DNA of 64,000 nucleotides from Trichoderma breve. Its lineage: Eukaryota > Ascomycota > Sordariomycetes > Hypocreales > Hypocreaceae. The translations under genes were made by a program, and so were the position numbers. Below are positions 46,275 to 55,306 of this stretch, one piece after another. The stretch lies in assembly GCF_028502605.1 (NCBI RefSeq), contig NC_079233.1, forward strand, positions 1,922,001 through 1,986,000, written 5' to 3'. Numbering within the stretch: the stretch's first letter is position 1; the number at the start of each line of letters is the position of its first letter. The notes under the pieces are model-generated. The model made no database searches, had not been told where the DNA came from, and saw only the letters and a program-made list of their open reading frames with translations.

Positions 46275-47232
46275 CTATGACTCCAGCATGGTGCATCTCC
46301 CTTCTACCCATTCTCCCGATTCCTCATTAACCTCATCCCAGGTTTCCCACACTTGTTGCGCATGCTCTTTTATCCAAGAAATAGGGATAATCACATCGCC
46401 CTCTCCGGGGCCTGGATCTCGTAGGAACAACAGCTGGAAACTGAGTATCAAGTCACTGCTTTCCATAGCCTGGTAGGTCGATGGGTTTGCCCAGCTTCCA
46501 GAGATTGTAATCCTCTGTTGGCAGCCAGGGACTTGTATAAGCCCCTCACCTTGTCTCTCTTCCCACCTCTCGATGATTAATGTACGCTGGTCCGGGATAA
46601 GCTTCGACAAGATGACAATCTTAACCTTGTGATCCGAATCTGCAAACCAGGCTCTTGCCTTAGCCCGCATATCTTTTAAAGTCTGGGAGTATCCTGCGTC
46701 AAACACAATAGTTGGAAACTTAGGTCTATGACGTCCTTCCCTCGGCCCCCCATATGAGTCTGCTTGCTTTACCCCTGCGCTGCGGGTGGGATGTCGTGTA
46801 TTATAGAAAGTCGCGTGTCCTTTAAAAGCCCATCTTTGTCCCAGACCCATCCGAACGATGTGATCATAAAGTTGTCCGTACAACGTCCCGCCAAGTTCTT
46901 CGTGAACTTGTGTTGGAACCGTTATCATCAGACACTGGCAGTCTTCATTGTACACAGAGAGGCGGATCTTGTGCGTCTCGTACCCTTCATCTAGCCCCTT
47001 GAAGGCCGCAGGAGACACATCTAGACGAAAGTCAGGAAGGCAGGAAATAGATTACATGGCAGTAGACAAAGTCAAACATACTGGTCACTCGCAATGCATC
47101 CCCTGGTGCGGCATCGATCGCTTTGATCAGATCCCCAAGATTGGTAAATCGGATCGTTCGCAATGAAGACGGCGACTCTTCTATTGACTGTGGCATTTCG
47201 ACCCGTGCGTATAGCAAATTTACAGACGTCAT
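46275..47232 (-). CDS. Hypothetical protein with a possible PD-(D/E)XK-like core
   Basis: Two exons (47232-47082 and 47020-46275; GTATGT donor, GTCTAG acceptor, 61-nt intron) give 298 aa from the first in-frame ATG; a later ATG at 47196 is also possible. The N-terminal part (RTIRFTNLGDLIKAIDAAPG) is soluble. The most distinctive block is FPTIVFDAGYSQTLKDMRAK followed by W...DHKVKIVILSKLIPDQRTL. The order 'P-x-I-V-x-D/E-x-G-x-S...K/R...strand V-x-I-V-I-L' recalls restriction-endonuclease-like proteins common as lineage-specific fungal families near repeats. That is pattern recognition only. The C-terminus is acidic with SWIKEHAQQVWETWDE. The gene is intact but sits in a stretch of gene relics. 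Confidence 0.6.
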
Positions 47233-47559
47233 TGGGTTTGTAGTAGTGGGAATAATGCTTAGCACAGTGTTCAGAAAATGTATACTTATTTATAGGTTCA
47301 TCTGGTGTAATGTTTACGCAAATACGCCCAATTAGAGTTTCTATAATAGCCTTGGTAAATACATGCGGAACACAACAAACATGTACTTAAAAAATATACG
47401 CGTAGTACCTATTACTCCAAAGATTGCTGTAAGTACCTGGTGCCCAGCAGTTTTCGTCGTTCCTCCCAACGATCGTCGTCACGTCGGCTGGCATGATATC
47501 TCCCGGTGATCGAGGATACATACGTGCTGTTGCTAGGTCCTTGAATCATGCCTGTTTAG
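47233..47559. other. Spacer upstream of the orphan gene
   Basis: An AT-rich 327 bp that should hold the promoter of the 47232 gene (TATTTATAGG around 47285-47295). Nothing else was seen. Confidence 0.4.
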
Positions 47560-48013
47560 AATTTGCTTTCTGTCCGAACATCTCTCGAAGAAACCAGAAA
47601 TGTACCCTTGCAGCACCACGTTGAATGGCGTTCTTCTCGCGTTCTGCTTCCATCATCGCTATCTCACTGCTTTTGCGATGACAGGCAACTGGGCGATCGG
47701 GAGCTGTATGAGATCATCTTGTTTAGGTCGATGCCTAGGGGAGAGTCATCCTCCTGGATATTGCAGAAAGGATCGATGCGGTACCAGTTGGAGTACTCTG
47801 CCGGATCTGTCTTGCTGTATCTAAACGCCAACTACCTTTCCAGAGTATTCATTCAGTATAGACGTGTCCAACAAAGGTAAGGTTTCTCTTGCGGTACCAT
47901 GTGCACTCGCACTGGATCACACCATTCAAAAGCAATCTGCCATGCTGGTCTCCAATCCGCATAGTTGTCTCCTTTGCTGGTGAGCTGAAGGAGGCTAGAG
48001 CGCGAGGGCTCAT
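47560..48013 (-). pseudogene. Decayed or fragmentary gene with coding-like segments in several frames
   Basis: From ATG 48013 the minus strand reads MSPRALASFSSPAKETTMRI and then QHGRLLLNGVIQCECTWYRK before a stop. A second frame resumes with RYSKTDPAEYSNWYRIDPF and DDSPLGIDLNKM, and a third frame gives MEAEREKNAIQRG. The segments look like consecutive parts of one protein broken by frame changes that no GT-AG intron repairs. They recall the N-terminal region of fungal UPF1-like helicases, but this is uncertain. An intact promoter-like TATA element lies just upstream. Alternative: a real gene whose introns I could not place. Confidence 0.35.
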
Positions 48014-48106
48014 GACCTATGGAGACTAGAGAGAATGAGAGAAGTTGTTGCGGACGATTGATTGATGTTGATCTTAAGTTCTAGGCTATGTTGCTAAGCG
48101 GGGCGG

Positions 48107-48116
48107 CCTTTTATAG
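48107..48116 (-). promoter_or_regulatory. TATA box (CTATAAAAGG) upstream of the 48013 fragment
   Basis: On the minus strand CTATAAAAGG lies about 95 nt before ATG 48013, followed by a CT-rich leader. This is the arrangement of a normal fungal promoter. Confidence 0.45.
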
Positions 48117-48125
48117 GTACGCTCT

Positions 48126-48295
48126 GTGGAGAAATGGCAGTCTATTTCTATCATCAATGGAAGCTATCTGAAAGAGAGAAAGGAAGAAGAAGGAAAAGAA
48201 CAGAAGGCATAGTCTTCTGTTGCTTTCTTTCTTCTTCTTTTTCCTCTTTTCTAGATAGCTTCCTTGAGAATAGAAATAGACCGCTATTTCTTCAC
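48126..48295. repeat. 170-bp hairpin: ~82-bp inverted arms with a 7-nt loop
   Basis: The left arm 48126-48206 pairs with the right arm 48214-48295 around a 7-nt loop (GCATAGT). The arms match at most positions, with long identical blocks such as GTCTATTTCTAT and GGAAGCTATCT, and purine/pyrimidine-rich inner halves. No target-site duplication is obvious. It could be a foldback/MITE-type element, a head-to-head duplication, or a source of hairpin RNA. Confidence 0.85.
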
Positions 48296-48575
48296 AATTC
48301 TCAACACGCTCAACCGGTCCTGCCTTCATCCAACACAGAGTGGATGTAAGTACATAGGTAGCCCTGGGCTATTTGGAGCCAAGTCGTGAGAAGGAATCTT
48401 GTGGATTTGTTGGTGAATTGCAGTATTGGTTCTGCTTACGAGGTGACATTCTTCGCAAGAACCTGTTTTGATTTCTAATGGAAGTAGAAAGGTGGATGTC
48501 GTAATATATGTATGAGTTGTTCTCGAGACGGATTGGAACACACAGGGTCACCATATTGGTCACTTCTTTCGGCAA

Positions 48576-48799
48576 TCATGTACATCACCGTGTGCCCGAT
48601 GGTTGGCGGACAGAGTAAAGTCAATGTGTCCGGTCACCTGAACTCTCTTGAGCAGGCTGCAGCGGCGCTGCGCTTCGAATAGTGCCTTGTACTTTTTGTC
48701 GGTGGAAGTGACGGACATGGGGCCGAACTGTTTTGTATCACCGATGAAGATGACCGGCGTATCGGGATGTTGTGCAAACGGAACCAGCGACATAGGCTC
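48576..48799 (-). pseudogene. Relic of a UPF1/DNA2-like SF1 helicase, motif II-III segment
   Basis: The translated segment contains EPMSLVPFAQHPDTPVIFIG then DTKQFGPMSVTSTDKKYKAL, and ends ANHRAHGDVHD. 'DE(A)..L' with one Asp lost (here T-E-P-M) is helicase motif II, and 'IFIGDTKQFGP' is motif III (GDxxQ). 'LLKRV...G.IDF.L..NHR' is the motif IV region of fungal NFX1/UPF1-like helicases. The frame has no start codon and runs into a stop shortly after, so it is a remnant. The matching Walker A segment lies upstream at about 49.88 kb. Confidence 0.6.
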
Positions 48800-49319
48800 A
48801 GTGAGTCGACCAGTCCTGGTGGTCGTGGAACGAGTTCTTGATCTTGAGGCAGTGCCACACAACAGCACGCTTTTGCTGGAGTCTGTTCAGCCGGCCGTGG
48901 ATCTGGAGGTTTGTCCTCGGGTTGAAATGCTGGCTGACAATGACACCAAACATAAACACAACTGCCGCCTGAAGATATAGATTTCGTATCAACCCCTGGG
49001 GTGTGACGGTCTTCGCCAGAGCATTCCGGTTGTTGTCCAATGCGGTGTTCGATTCGGGAACTTCGTGATCGAAAGCTTCATCCCAAGTACGTCTGCGGGA
49101 GTTTGTATCAGGGGCCGGTATAGCTAGCTGAGACGGAGAGTGTTCTTCGAAGTCATCATCTATGACTGACGACTCAGGCGATGGTGATTCTTCAGGGGGG
49201 GACAGCGACTTCACGGTAGCGATCAGAGGAAACTGAGGAAACTGCAAGCCCCAATGTTTGGTGTCATTGTCAGCCAGCATTTCAAGGCATTGATGTAACA
49301 TCTCCGGTTGCTGCCTCAT
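48800..49319 (-). pseudogene. Open fragment with an SNF2-helicase C-terminus-like end
   Basis: An open frame of 173 codons from ATG 49319, with stop at 48798-48800. Its last part reads LQIHGRLNRLQQKRAVVWHC then LKIKNSFHDHQD. This resembles the motif VI region of accessory fungal SNF2 helicases ('Q..GR..R..QK..VVWH..K.KNS.HDHQ'). The first part is acidic and Ser/Pro-rich. No SNF2 motifs I-V are present. The fragment directly abuts the UPF1-like relic, in another frame, and carries both arms of a 32-bp inverted repeat, so it is probably rearranged. Motif assignment is from memory. Confidence 0.35.
48922..49285. repeat. Perfect 32-bp inverted repeat with ~300-bp spacer
   Basis: The 32 bases at 48922-48953 recur, exactly reverse-complemented, at 49254-49285. 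The core reads GCTGGCTGACAATGACACC. A perfect match of this length in non-repetitive sequence indicates duplication or inversion. Confidence 0.9.
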
Positions 49320-49699
49320 CTATGGGGCCTTGAATTGGATGTCGAGCGCGGATATGAGAAGGTAGTATCTGGTAAAAGCATATTTCTGCTTTTACCCAGC
49401 ATGCATTGGTCCCTCCTGAACCATCCTCTGGGGATTCAGTCAGTAAATGGGCTTGGACCATGAGTAGTAACTGATGTGGACTTACCTAATTTGCCGTATC
49501 CAAATGGAGAATTAAAGATACATAACCATATGGTTCCAATCTGCGTTCTGATCGTAGTTACGCTCTTTTTTCTCTAGCATGAGGCAGATTGCATTATGGA
49601 GATGCAGGAGGAGGCGGCACCCGACCGACCGGCGTAGTATATATGTATCCACGGGTATCCGAAATGCCTGCGCGGCGCATGTCTTCTGGCTATAACCGA
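49320..49699. other. Spacer between helicase relics
   Basis: 380 bp with no recognisable coding motif in any frame. By its position it may be decayed coding sequence. Confidence 0.35.
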
Positions 49700-50280
49700 C
49701 AATCTTTAAAAGCAAACGCCGTCATACCATGCGTATGCATAGGCGCAACTTCCTCCACCTCCTTGCCCTCGGCACGGGAGTATAGGTCCGACCCGAAAGT
49801 GTAAACGGCGGGATGCGCCGGCTTGCGTAGAAAATGGAGGCCGTGATCGGCCAAGAAGATTTCTCCCCTCCCACGGGACCGTTGAGGATATAAAGAAGAC
49901 CAACCTGCTCTGGCCTGCAGCTCGGGAGCCGTTCGAGTCAGCTTTAGACCTGACGTCCTTTCTGTCCCGTAGCTGTCTGACAGCTGCGGTGAAATTTGGA
50001 TTCTTTATCGCCTCTTTTCGCAAGGGCAGCCGGCATCCTGTTGGGGTTCGCGGTGACACCAACCATTAGATTCGCGAGGGGGTATGGCTCGAAGTCGGCG
50101 AGGGCATTCATGCCTGGTGTGGCATCTTGTGGGCTCCGATGTAGGAGTTGGGTATCGAAAGGGGAGAGGGCCGCGCTATAGCCATATGCAATGTGAAAGA
50201 GCTCATCCAGTGATGATGGATTTGTTTTGCCTATTGGTCTTGTACGTGTTGTCGAGACCTAAGGCAGCTGTCATAGTGTA
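49700..50280 (-). pseudogene. Relic of a UPF1/DNA2-like helicase, N-terminal and Walker A segment
   Basis: Coding-like sequence is spread over three frames on the minus strand. One frame gives MNALADFEPYPLANLMVGVT. Another gives KNPNFTAAVRQLRDRKDVR, a third LKLTRTAPELQARAG, and the first again GLLYILNGPVGGEKSS. The last is a Walker A motif (expected G-x-V/P-G-x-G-K-S; here GGEKS). Read together they form the order expected in one fungal SF1 helicase, with at least two frameshifts and in-frame stops. The relic is on the same strand as the motif II-III segment at 48.6-48.8 kb, but the ~900-bp gap between them holds foreign sequence. Confidence 0.6.
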
Positions 50281-50371
50281 GAGGATGCATAATATTGAAC
50301 AAATGCATTGCCTCTTATTCGGCCAGATTCTCCCAGCCGCCAAGATGGGATTGGCTCTTCGGGTTCCGCAC

Positions 50372-51219
50372 CTAAAGAAGAAAGAATGGCTCCAGTAGGA
50401 TCATGACTGGTAGGTGGTATGGGAAGAAATTCTGCCAGGTGCCTGTCTCATTCGTGGACATGACGGTGATAGAGTGTCTCGTGTATTCTGTGGTATGGAA
50501 CGGTTGTAAGAGTTCCTGTGCTTGGTCGTTAGCATTCGTTTGATGGATCTGGAGACATGGTGTGGCAGTGATGATGACATCTCGGCTCTCGAGATAGTCG
50601 TGGAGGCTATGGAGGGATCGTGTGTCTTTACCTTGATGACGTCCGTCTTTCCAACAAGTATGATGAGAACCCGTGATAGGGTTGTCATCAGCGCGAGGGT
50701 TTGATCTTCCACAAGAAACATGGAAGCACGGTTTATCTGTTCGTACAAGATCGCAGATGACGACTCCTGTCTGGTGGCTAGGAGATCGTCCAACTTGCGG
50801 TGAAGCTATAAGACATAGCCTTGATGTGAAAAAATTCGACTGTGTTTTGGATGGAACTCTCGACTGAGGCAGTGTATTTTGCCCCTTTGTTTCCGAGACT
50901 TGACATTCTTCTTTGCCACCTAGAGTACCAAAGTGGTCAGCTTGAGGCTGGTGAGGAAATCGGAAATGAAGACACAGCTTACCATCCGCATTGCTACATG
51001 CTTTCCCTTCATATATACAGTTACCGCACCGTCCAGACTGCGTTTCTTGGCTGACAGGCAGCCTACGAACGGACCAAGCCCTTGCTCGCAACAGTCACAT
51101 GGGTTATGAGCGATATCGCCTCGCTGTTGGATGGCCGCAGCAATCTTGTTTCCGATCCCATGGATCTTAACATCTGTTTCGTAGGTATCCGACCTGAAAG
51201 TCAAGTCACGTTGAAACAC
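50372..51219 (-). pseudogene. Frameshifted DUF3716-like cysteine-rich protein
   Basis: One frame reads CDCCEQGLGPFVGCLSAKKR and a second frame continues GRCGNCIYEGKACSNADG. Joined they give the C-x-x-C...G-x-G-P-F-x-x-C ... C-x-N-C pattern of DUF3716, a zinc-binding-like family expanded in Fusarium and relatives. The change of frame lies at about 51020-51045. After a plausible intron (GTAAGC donor, ACTCTAG acceptor, about 50920-50985) the sequence continues to LHRKLDDLLATRQESSSAIL, a helical segment typical of the family's C-terminus, but an in-frame TAG precedes it. A sequencing error could mimic one of these lesions, not both. Confidence 0.5.
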
Positions 51220-52933
51220 GCATCACATGATCGAAAGGTTATCGAGTCGGATTTTGGCAGTCGTAGTAGCGTATGCATCTATGTATGATGATGTCGCATG
51301 CTGAGTAGTGATCAAAAGAGTAAACGATGAAAAATACCCATGTGTATTGTGTTTTGCGTGCTTGTGTCAATAAGAAGAAGAGCACGAATTTTGTGGGTAA
51401 GATGAAGAATGATGAGAAGACATCGAGGGTATTGAGGGTTTATATAGATAGGTGCTTACATGTGTATTTGGTAGACTTCAGTGTTGTTCATGATGCTTTC
51501 AAGGCAGACCAAGAACGCGTAATTCGAAAGTCGGTCAAGGGGCAACTGCCTCTGAGTTGTCAATTCACGATGCTATATTTCCCTGTTTTCTGTCTGAGAT
51601 AGCTGTGTTACTTGAAGTTTTGTATGCTTTTTCAATGCATGCTGCCGCGAGATGAGTTGTCACAAGGTGAGTTGCCGCACCCAGTCCATCCATCTTCATA
51701 CGCTTACATGGTGGTAGCTATCTTCATGTCAATAAACCGCAGCAGTCTCACTCTATTTCCTCTATCTCAATCTACTGTACTCCGTAAAAAATACATCGAT
51801 TTCATAAACCTCCATCTATACATTCACCTCCGCCTCCATGCCCATTTCCATTTCCATCTATTGCTGTATGTCGCTACCAACAGCCAGGTAGACAACACAT
51901 AGCCGGCAACAGACAATTCCCCCAACACCCTGCACAACTAGCCGTCATCTGCCGGTATGTGGAGCAATGAGACCTTGACCGCTTGAGTCAATGCACCGGC
52001 AATGGCTGTCAAGCAAAACCTTAATCAACTTAGCACAAATTGACTCCATCGCGGTGAGCGCATTGATGCATTGACGGCATCTTAGCCCAGGCATCAGCAT
52101 TAAATCCCCCTGTATTCTCCATAGTGCTGTAACGATCTTCCCAGGCACTGCATATGGGGCCTCTAGCGGGCAAGCGTGGCTGCAGCTTAGGCCATTTCCC
52201 CCCTAGTTGTTAGTGGCTGTGTATAAGGCATCTTCACTAGGCAGAACACATGGATGCCCACTTCAACTCTAAACCTCTCAACGATTGACATCAGCCCAGG
52301 CAATTGCCCGTATCTTTTGCGTCAAGGCGTGACTCAGCCTCAGCCATTAGACTGATTGCTCATATGCAAACGGAACGTAAGCCGAGAGGCTTTACGGCAG
52401 ATTGACCCTTGTCTGTGTTGTTTCATTGTCCTTTTTCATTGTCCCTTTATGGCATATTGTTTCATCTCTCTCGGGACCTGTTCGTTACGGCAATTCCTTC
52501 CGGGTATTGAGGCTGAGGATGAACTCACGATGAGCAATGCCTTGACGATATAGCCCAAACTCTACCAACCCCAGACAGGCGAATGAATCCGACGGCAAGT
52601 GAATAATAGACCGATTTTAGCGCACCATGCGATGCAGGCATGCCGAAGTGGAGGTTCTCCAGCCCAAAGGCTTGTGCGGCTGAGGCCAACCAAAGTCTAC
52701 TAACCCCAAGATGATATGGCTTTGAACAGTCATTGCATCTCTCTGCATTATAAGTACAAAGGATGGATTCTTCAATTGAACATCATTGGAAGGGCACCAT
52801 CGGCTGTCTCATTGGTTGAGTCTGCACAGCGTTTCCGCTCGTCTTACCTCACCTCCTCTCGGATGGTGTCATCTATTTACCTCAACTTCAACCAAGATTC
52901 AACGGATAGAGACTTCTGAAGAGCTTCATAGCC
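51220..52933. other. 1.7 kb intergenic region upstream of the VWA-Hint gene
   Basis: No gene was seen. A TACTCCGTA element lies at 51778-51786. A CCATCT/CATTTCCAT-rich pyrimidine tract is at 51.8-51.87 kb. TATAAG at 52749-52754 lies about 180 nt before the next start codon and may be its core promoter. Confidence 0.45.
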
Positions 52934-55150
52934 ATGACCAATCTCAACAAACAGAATCCGGATGCTGGCGTCCCGGTTGTTCATGCCCAGCATGAGCAAC
53001 TGCCCATCCGTGAGGAGAAGCCCAAACAAGGGGCAGCGGATCCGCCTCCCTATGACGCTCAGGCCGGCCCTGTTGACCTTCAACTCCATCACATTGCTTC
53101 CAAGGATGCTCTCTTTGTCAAGATACAGCCTCCCAAGGAACCCTCAAAGCTTATTAGCCATGTAGCCTGCGACGTTGTCCTGGTGATTGACGTATCTGGG
53201 AGCATGTGCTCAGCTGCTCCTGTGCCCGGCGAAGGCGCTGAAGAAACAGGTCTTTCCGTCTTGGATTTGACCAAGCACGCTGCATTTACCATCATTGAAA
53301 CAATGGATGAGAGGGATCGTCTCGGCATTGTGACGTTTGAGACTGAGTCCAAGGTGGTGCAGTGGCTTGAGCCCATGACAGACAGCAACAAGGAGGAGGC
53401 TCGCAAAAGAGTCAAGGCCCTGAAACCAATGGGCTCGACCAATCTTTGGCACGGCATGTTGGATGCAATTAAGCTCTTCAACAAGGAGCAAGACAGCAAC
53501 CGTGTGCCAGCCATGATGGTCTTGACAGACGGAGAGCCGAACCACATGTGTCCTTCGAAGGGCTACATCCCAAAGCTGAGGTCCATGCCTCCTTTGCCCG
53601 CCACCATCCACACATTTGGTTTCGGATACAGCCTTCGATCCGGGCTGCTCAAGTCCATTGCCGAATTCAGCGGCGGCAATTATGCTTTCATTCCCGATGC
53701 TGGCATGATCGGAACCGTCTTTGTCCACGCCATTGCCAACTTGCAGTCCACTTTTGCAACCAAGGCTTCGTTGAAACTGAAGTACGCGGCCACACTTGAG
53801 ATCGAGGAGACAGTTGTTGATACTGTTGACAAGCATGCTCCAGTTGATGTTGGCAATGGGCAGAAGGAGTTGACCATTTCCTTGGGAAACATCCAGTACG
53901 GACAGTCACGAGACCTTTGGCTCCGCCTCAAGGGTGCCGCACAGGAAAAGCAGGCCCCCGTTGAAGCCATACTCACGTATGAGGAGACTGAGAAACCATC
54001 CCCAGGACTGGCCTCGACACGCCTTGGCGACGATACACGTGGTGTGGTGACCGTCTCCGATAATGAAGTAGTCTTCCATGAATCACGAGCACTCGTCTGC
54101 AAATTCATCTCGTCTCTGTTCCCACTCGCATCGGATGGAGAATACAGAGCACTGACAGCGGTGAACGAACAAACCGAACATCGTAACCAGCTAACAAAGC
54201 TCATCGAGTCTCTGCCCGGCCGCGAACTTACCGACGATCTGAATAAGGCGTTGATGGATGATCTCAAAGGCGCCGAGCCCAGGGGCCAGATCAGCATCGC
54301 CCTGTCGACGCCGGAATACTTTATCAAATGGGGCCGGCACTTCCTGCCGTCGTATGTCAACGCCCTCAGCCGCCAGATCTGCAACTCTTTCAAAGATGCG
54401 ACACCGCTTCAATTCGGCTCCCAGAGCCCGCTCTTTATTGCTTGTCGTGATCGTTTGGATAATGCCTTTGACAACATTCCGGCCCCTGAGCCATCCAGGG
54501 TCATTTTGCGTAACAGAGGCAGAGTCAATAGCAGCGGCACCACCTCTCACGCTTCTCACACGACCATGGCGAGGTACCGGAACTCCTCTGGCGTGTGTTT
54601 CGCGGGCTCGACTACCGTGGAACTGGCTTCGGGCAAGATGACAGAAATCAGAAAGCTCAAGAGCGGGATCCGGGTGCGCACGCCTCTCGGGCCGAGAAAA
54701 GTGGCCATGGTCCTCAAGACAAAGGTGTCGAGCGAGTTGCTCTACCGGATCGGCTCGCTGCTTGTCACGCCGTGGCACCCCTTGTCCATGGACGGCAAGA
54801 ACTGGGACTTTCCGGCCAACATGTCGGACATTCCGGTGCTTTATACTGGCTTCATCTACTCTGTCTTGCTGCAGCCTGACAGGAGGCCAGATGCTCATGC
54901 TATTCGTGTTGCCGATACCTGGGGTGTTACACTGGGACACGGCATCCTAAGGGGAGCAGCTGATATTCGAGCGCACGAGTTCTTTGGCGATTATGCGAGA
55001 GTGAGAATGGGGCTGATGAAGCTAGAGGATGCAGGTAGGAAAGGCGTTGTCAAAGGAGGAGGCATTGAGCGAGATCCTATAACAGGACTTGTGAGAGGAT
55101 TTCGACGCATGTCGGAAAATGCACACATTGAGAAGATAGTACAAGTTTGA
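52934..55150 (+). CDS. VWA protein with C-terminal Hint (Vint, hedgehog/intein-like) domain
   Basis: A single-exon frame of 738 aa. The VWA domain (~75-270) has a complete MIDAS metal site: D86-V-S-G-S90, T169 in GSTNLW and D199 in VLTDGEP. A second beta/alpha region (~275-510) matches the layout of the Vwaint extension. A linker rich in Ser/His/Arg precedes the Hint domain, which opens at GVCFAGSTTVELASGKM with Cys555 as the expected catalytic first residue. Block B is LLVTPWHPLSMDGKNW with T612 and H615. The sequence ends YARVRM...HIEKIVQV, with no C-terminal His-Asn, so full intein-type excision is not expected; cleavage or ligation at Cys555, as in hedgehog, is possible. No signal peptide is seen (MTNLNKQNPDAG), so the protein is probably cytosolic. 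Biological role unknown. Confidence 0.95.
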   Translation: MTNLNKQNPDAGVPVVHAQHEQLPIREEKPKQGAADPPPYDAQAGPVDLQLHHIASKDALFVKIQPPKEPSKLISHVACDVVLVIDVSGSMCSAAPVPGEGAEETGLSVLDLTKHAAFTIIETMDERDRLGIVTFETESKVVQWLEPMTDSNKEEARKRVKALKPMGSTNLWHGMLDAIKLFNKEQDSNRVPAMMVLTDGEPNHMCPSKGYIPKLRSMPPLPATIHTFGFGYSLRSGLLKSIAEFSGGNYAFIPDAGMIGTVFVHAIANLQSTFATKASLKLKYAATLEIEETVVDTVDKHAPVDVGNGQKELTISLGNIQYGQSRDLWLRLKGAAQEKQAPVEAILTYEETEKPSPGLASTRLGDDTRGVVTVSDNEVVFHESRALVCKFISSLFPLASDGEYRALTAVNEQTEHRNQLTKLIESLPGRELTDDLNKALMDDLKGAEPRGQISIALSTPEYFIKWGRHFLPSYVNALSRQICNSFKDATPLQFGSQSPLFIACRDRLDNAFDNIPAPEPSRVILRNRGRVNSSGTTSHASHTTMARYRNSSGVCFAGSTTVELASGKMTEIRKLKSGIRVRTPLGPRKVAMVLKTKVSSELLYRIGSLLVTPWHPLSMDGKNWDFPANMSDIPVLYTGFIYSVLLQPDRRPDAHAIRVADTWGVTLGHGILRGAADIRAHEFFGDYARVRMGLMKLEDAGRKGVVKGGGIERDPITGLVRGFRRMSENAHIEKIVQV

Positions 55151-55306
55151 TGAAATAAGGGGGCAAATAATTCTATCTACGTGGTGAAAAGGGGTCAAGT
55201 CTGAAAATCCATCCACGCGATATCTAGTTTATGATGAATATCAATTCAATATCAAAAAGGCCAGTTCTTTCTTTCAATATACATCTATATACTCCGTGGC
55301 ATCAAT

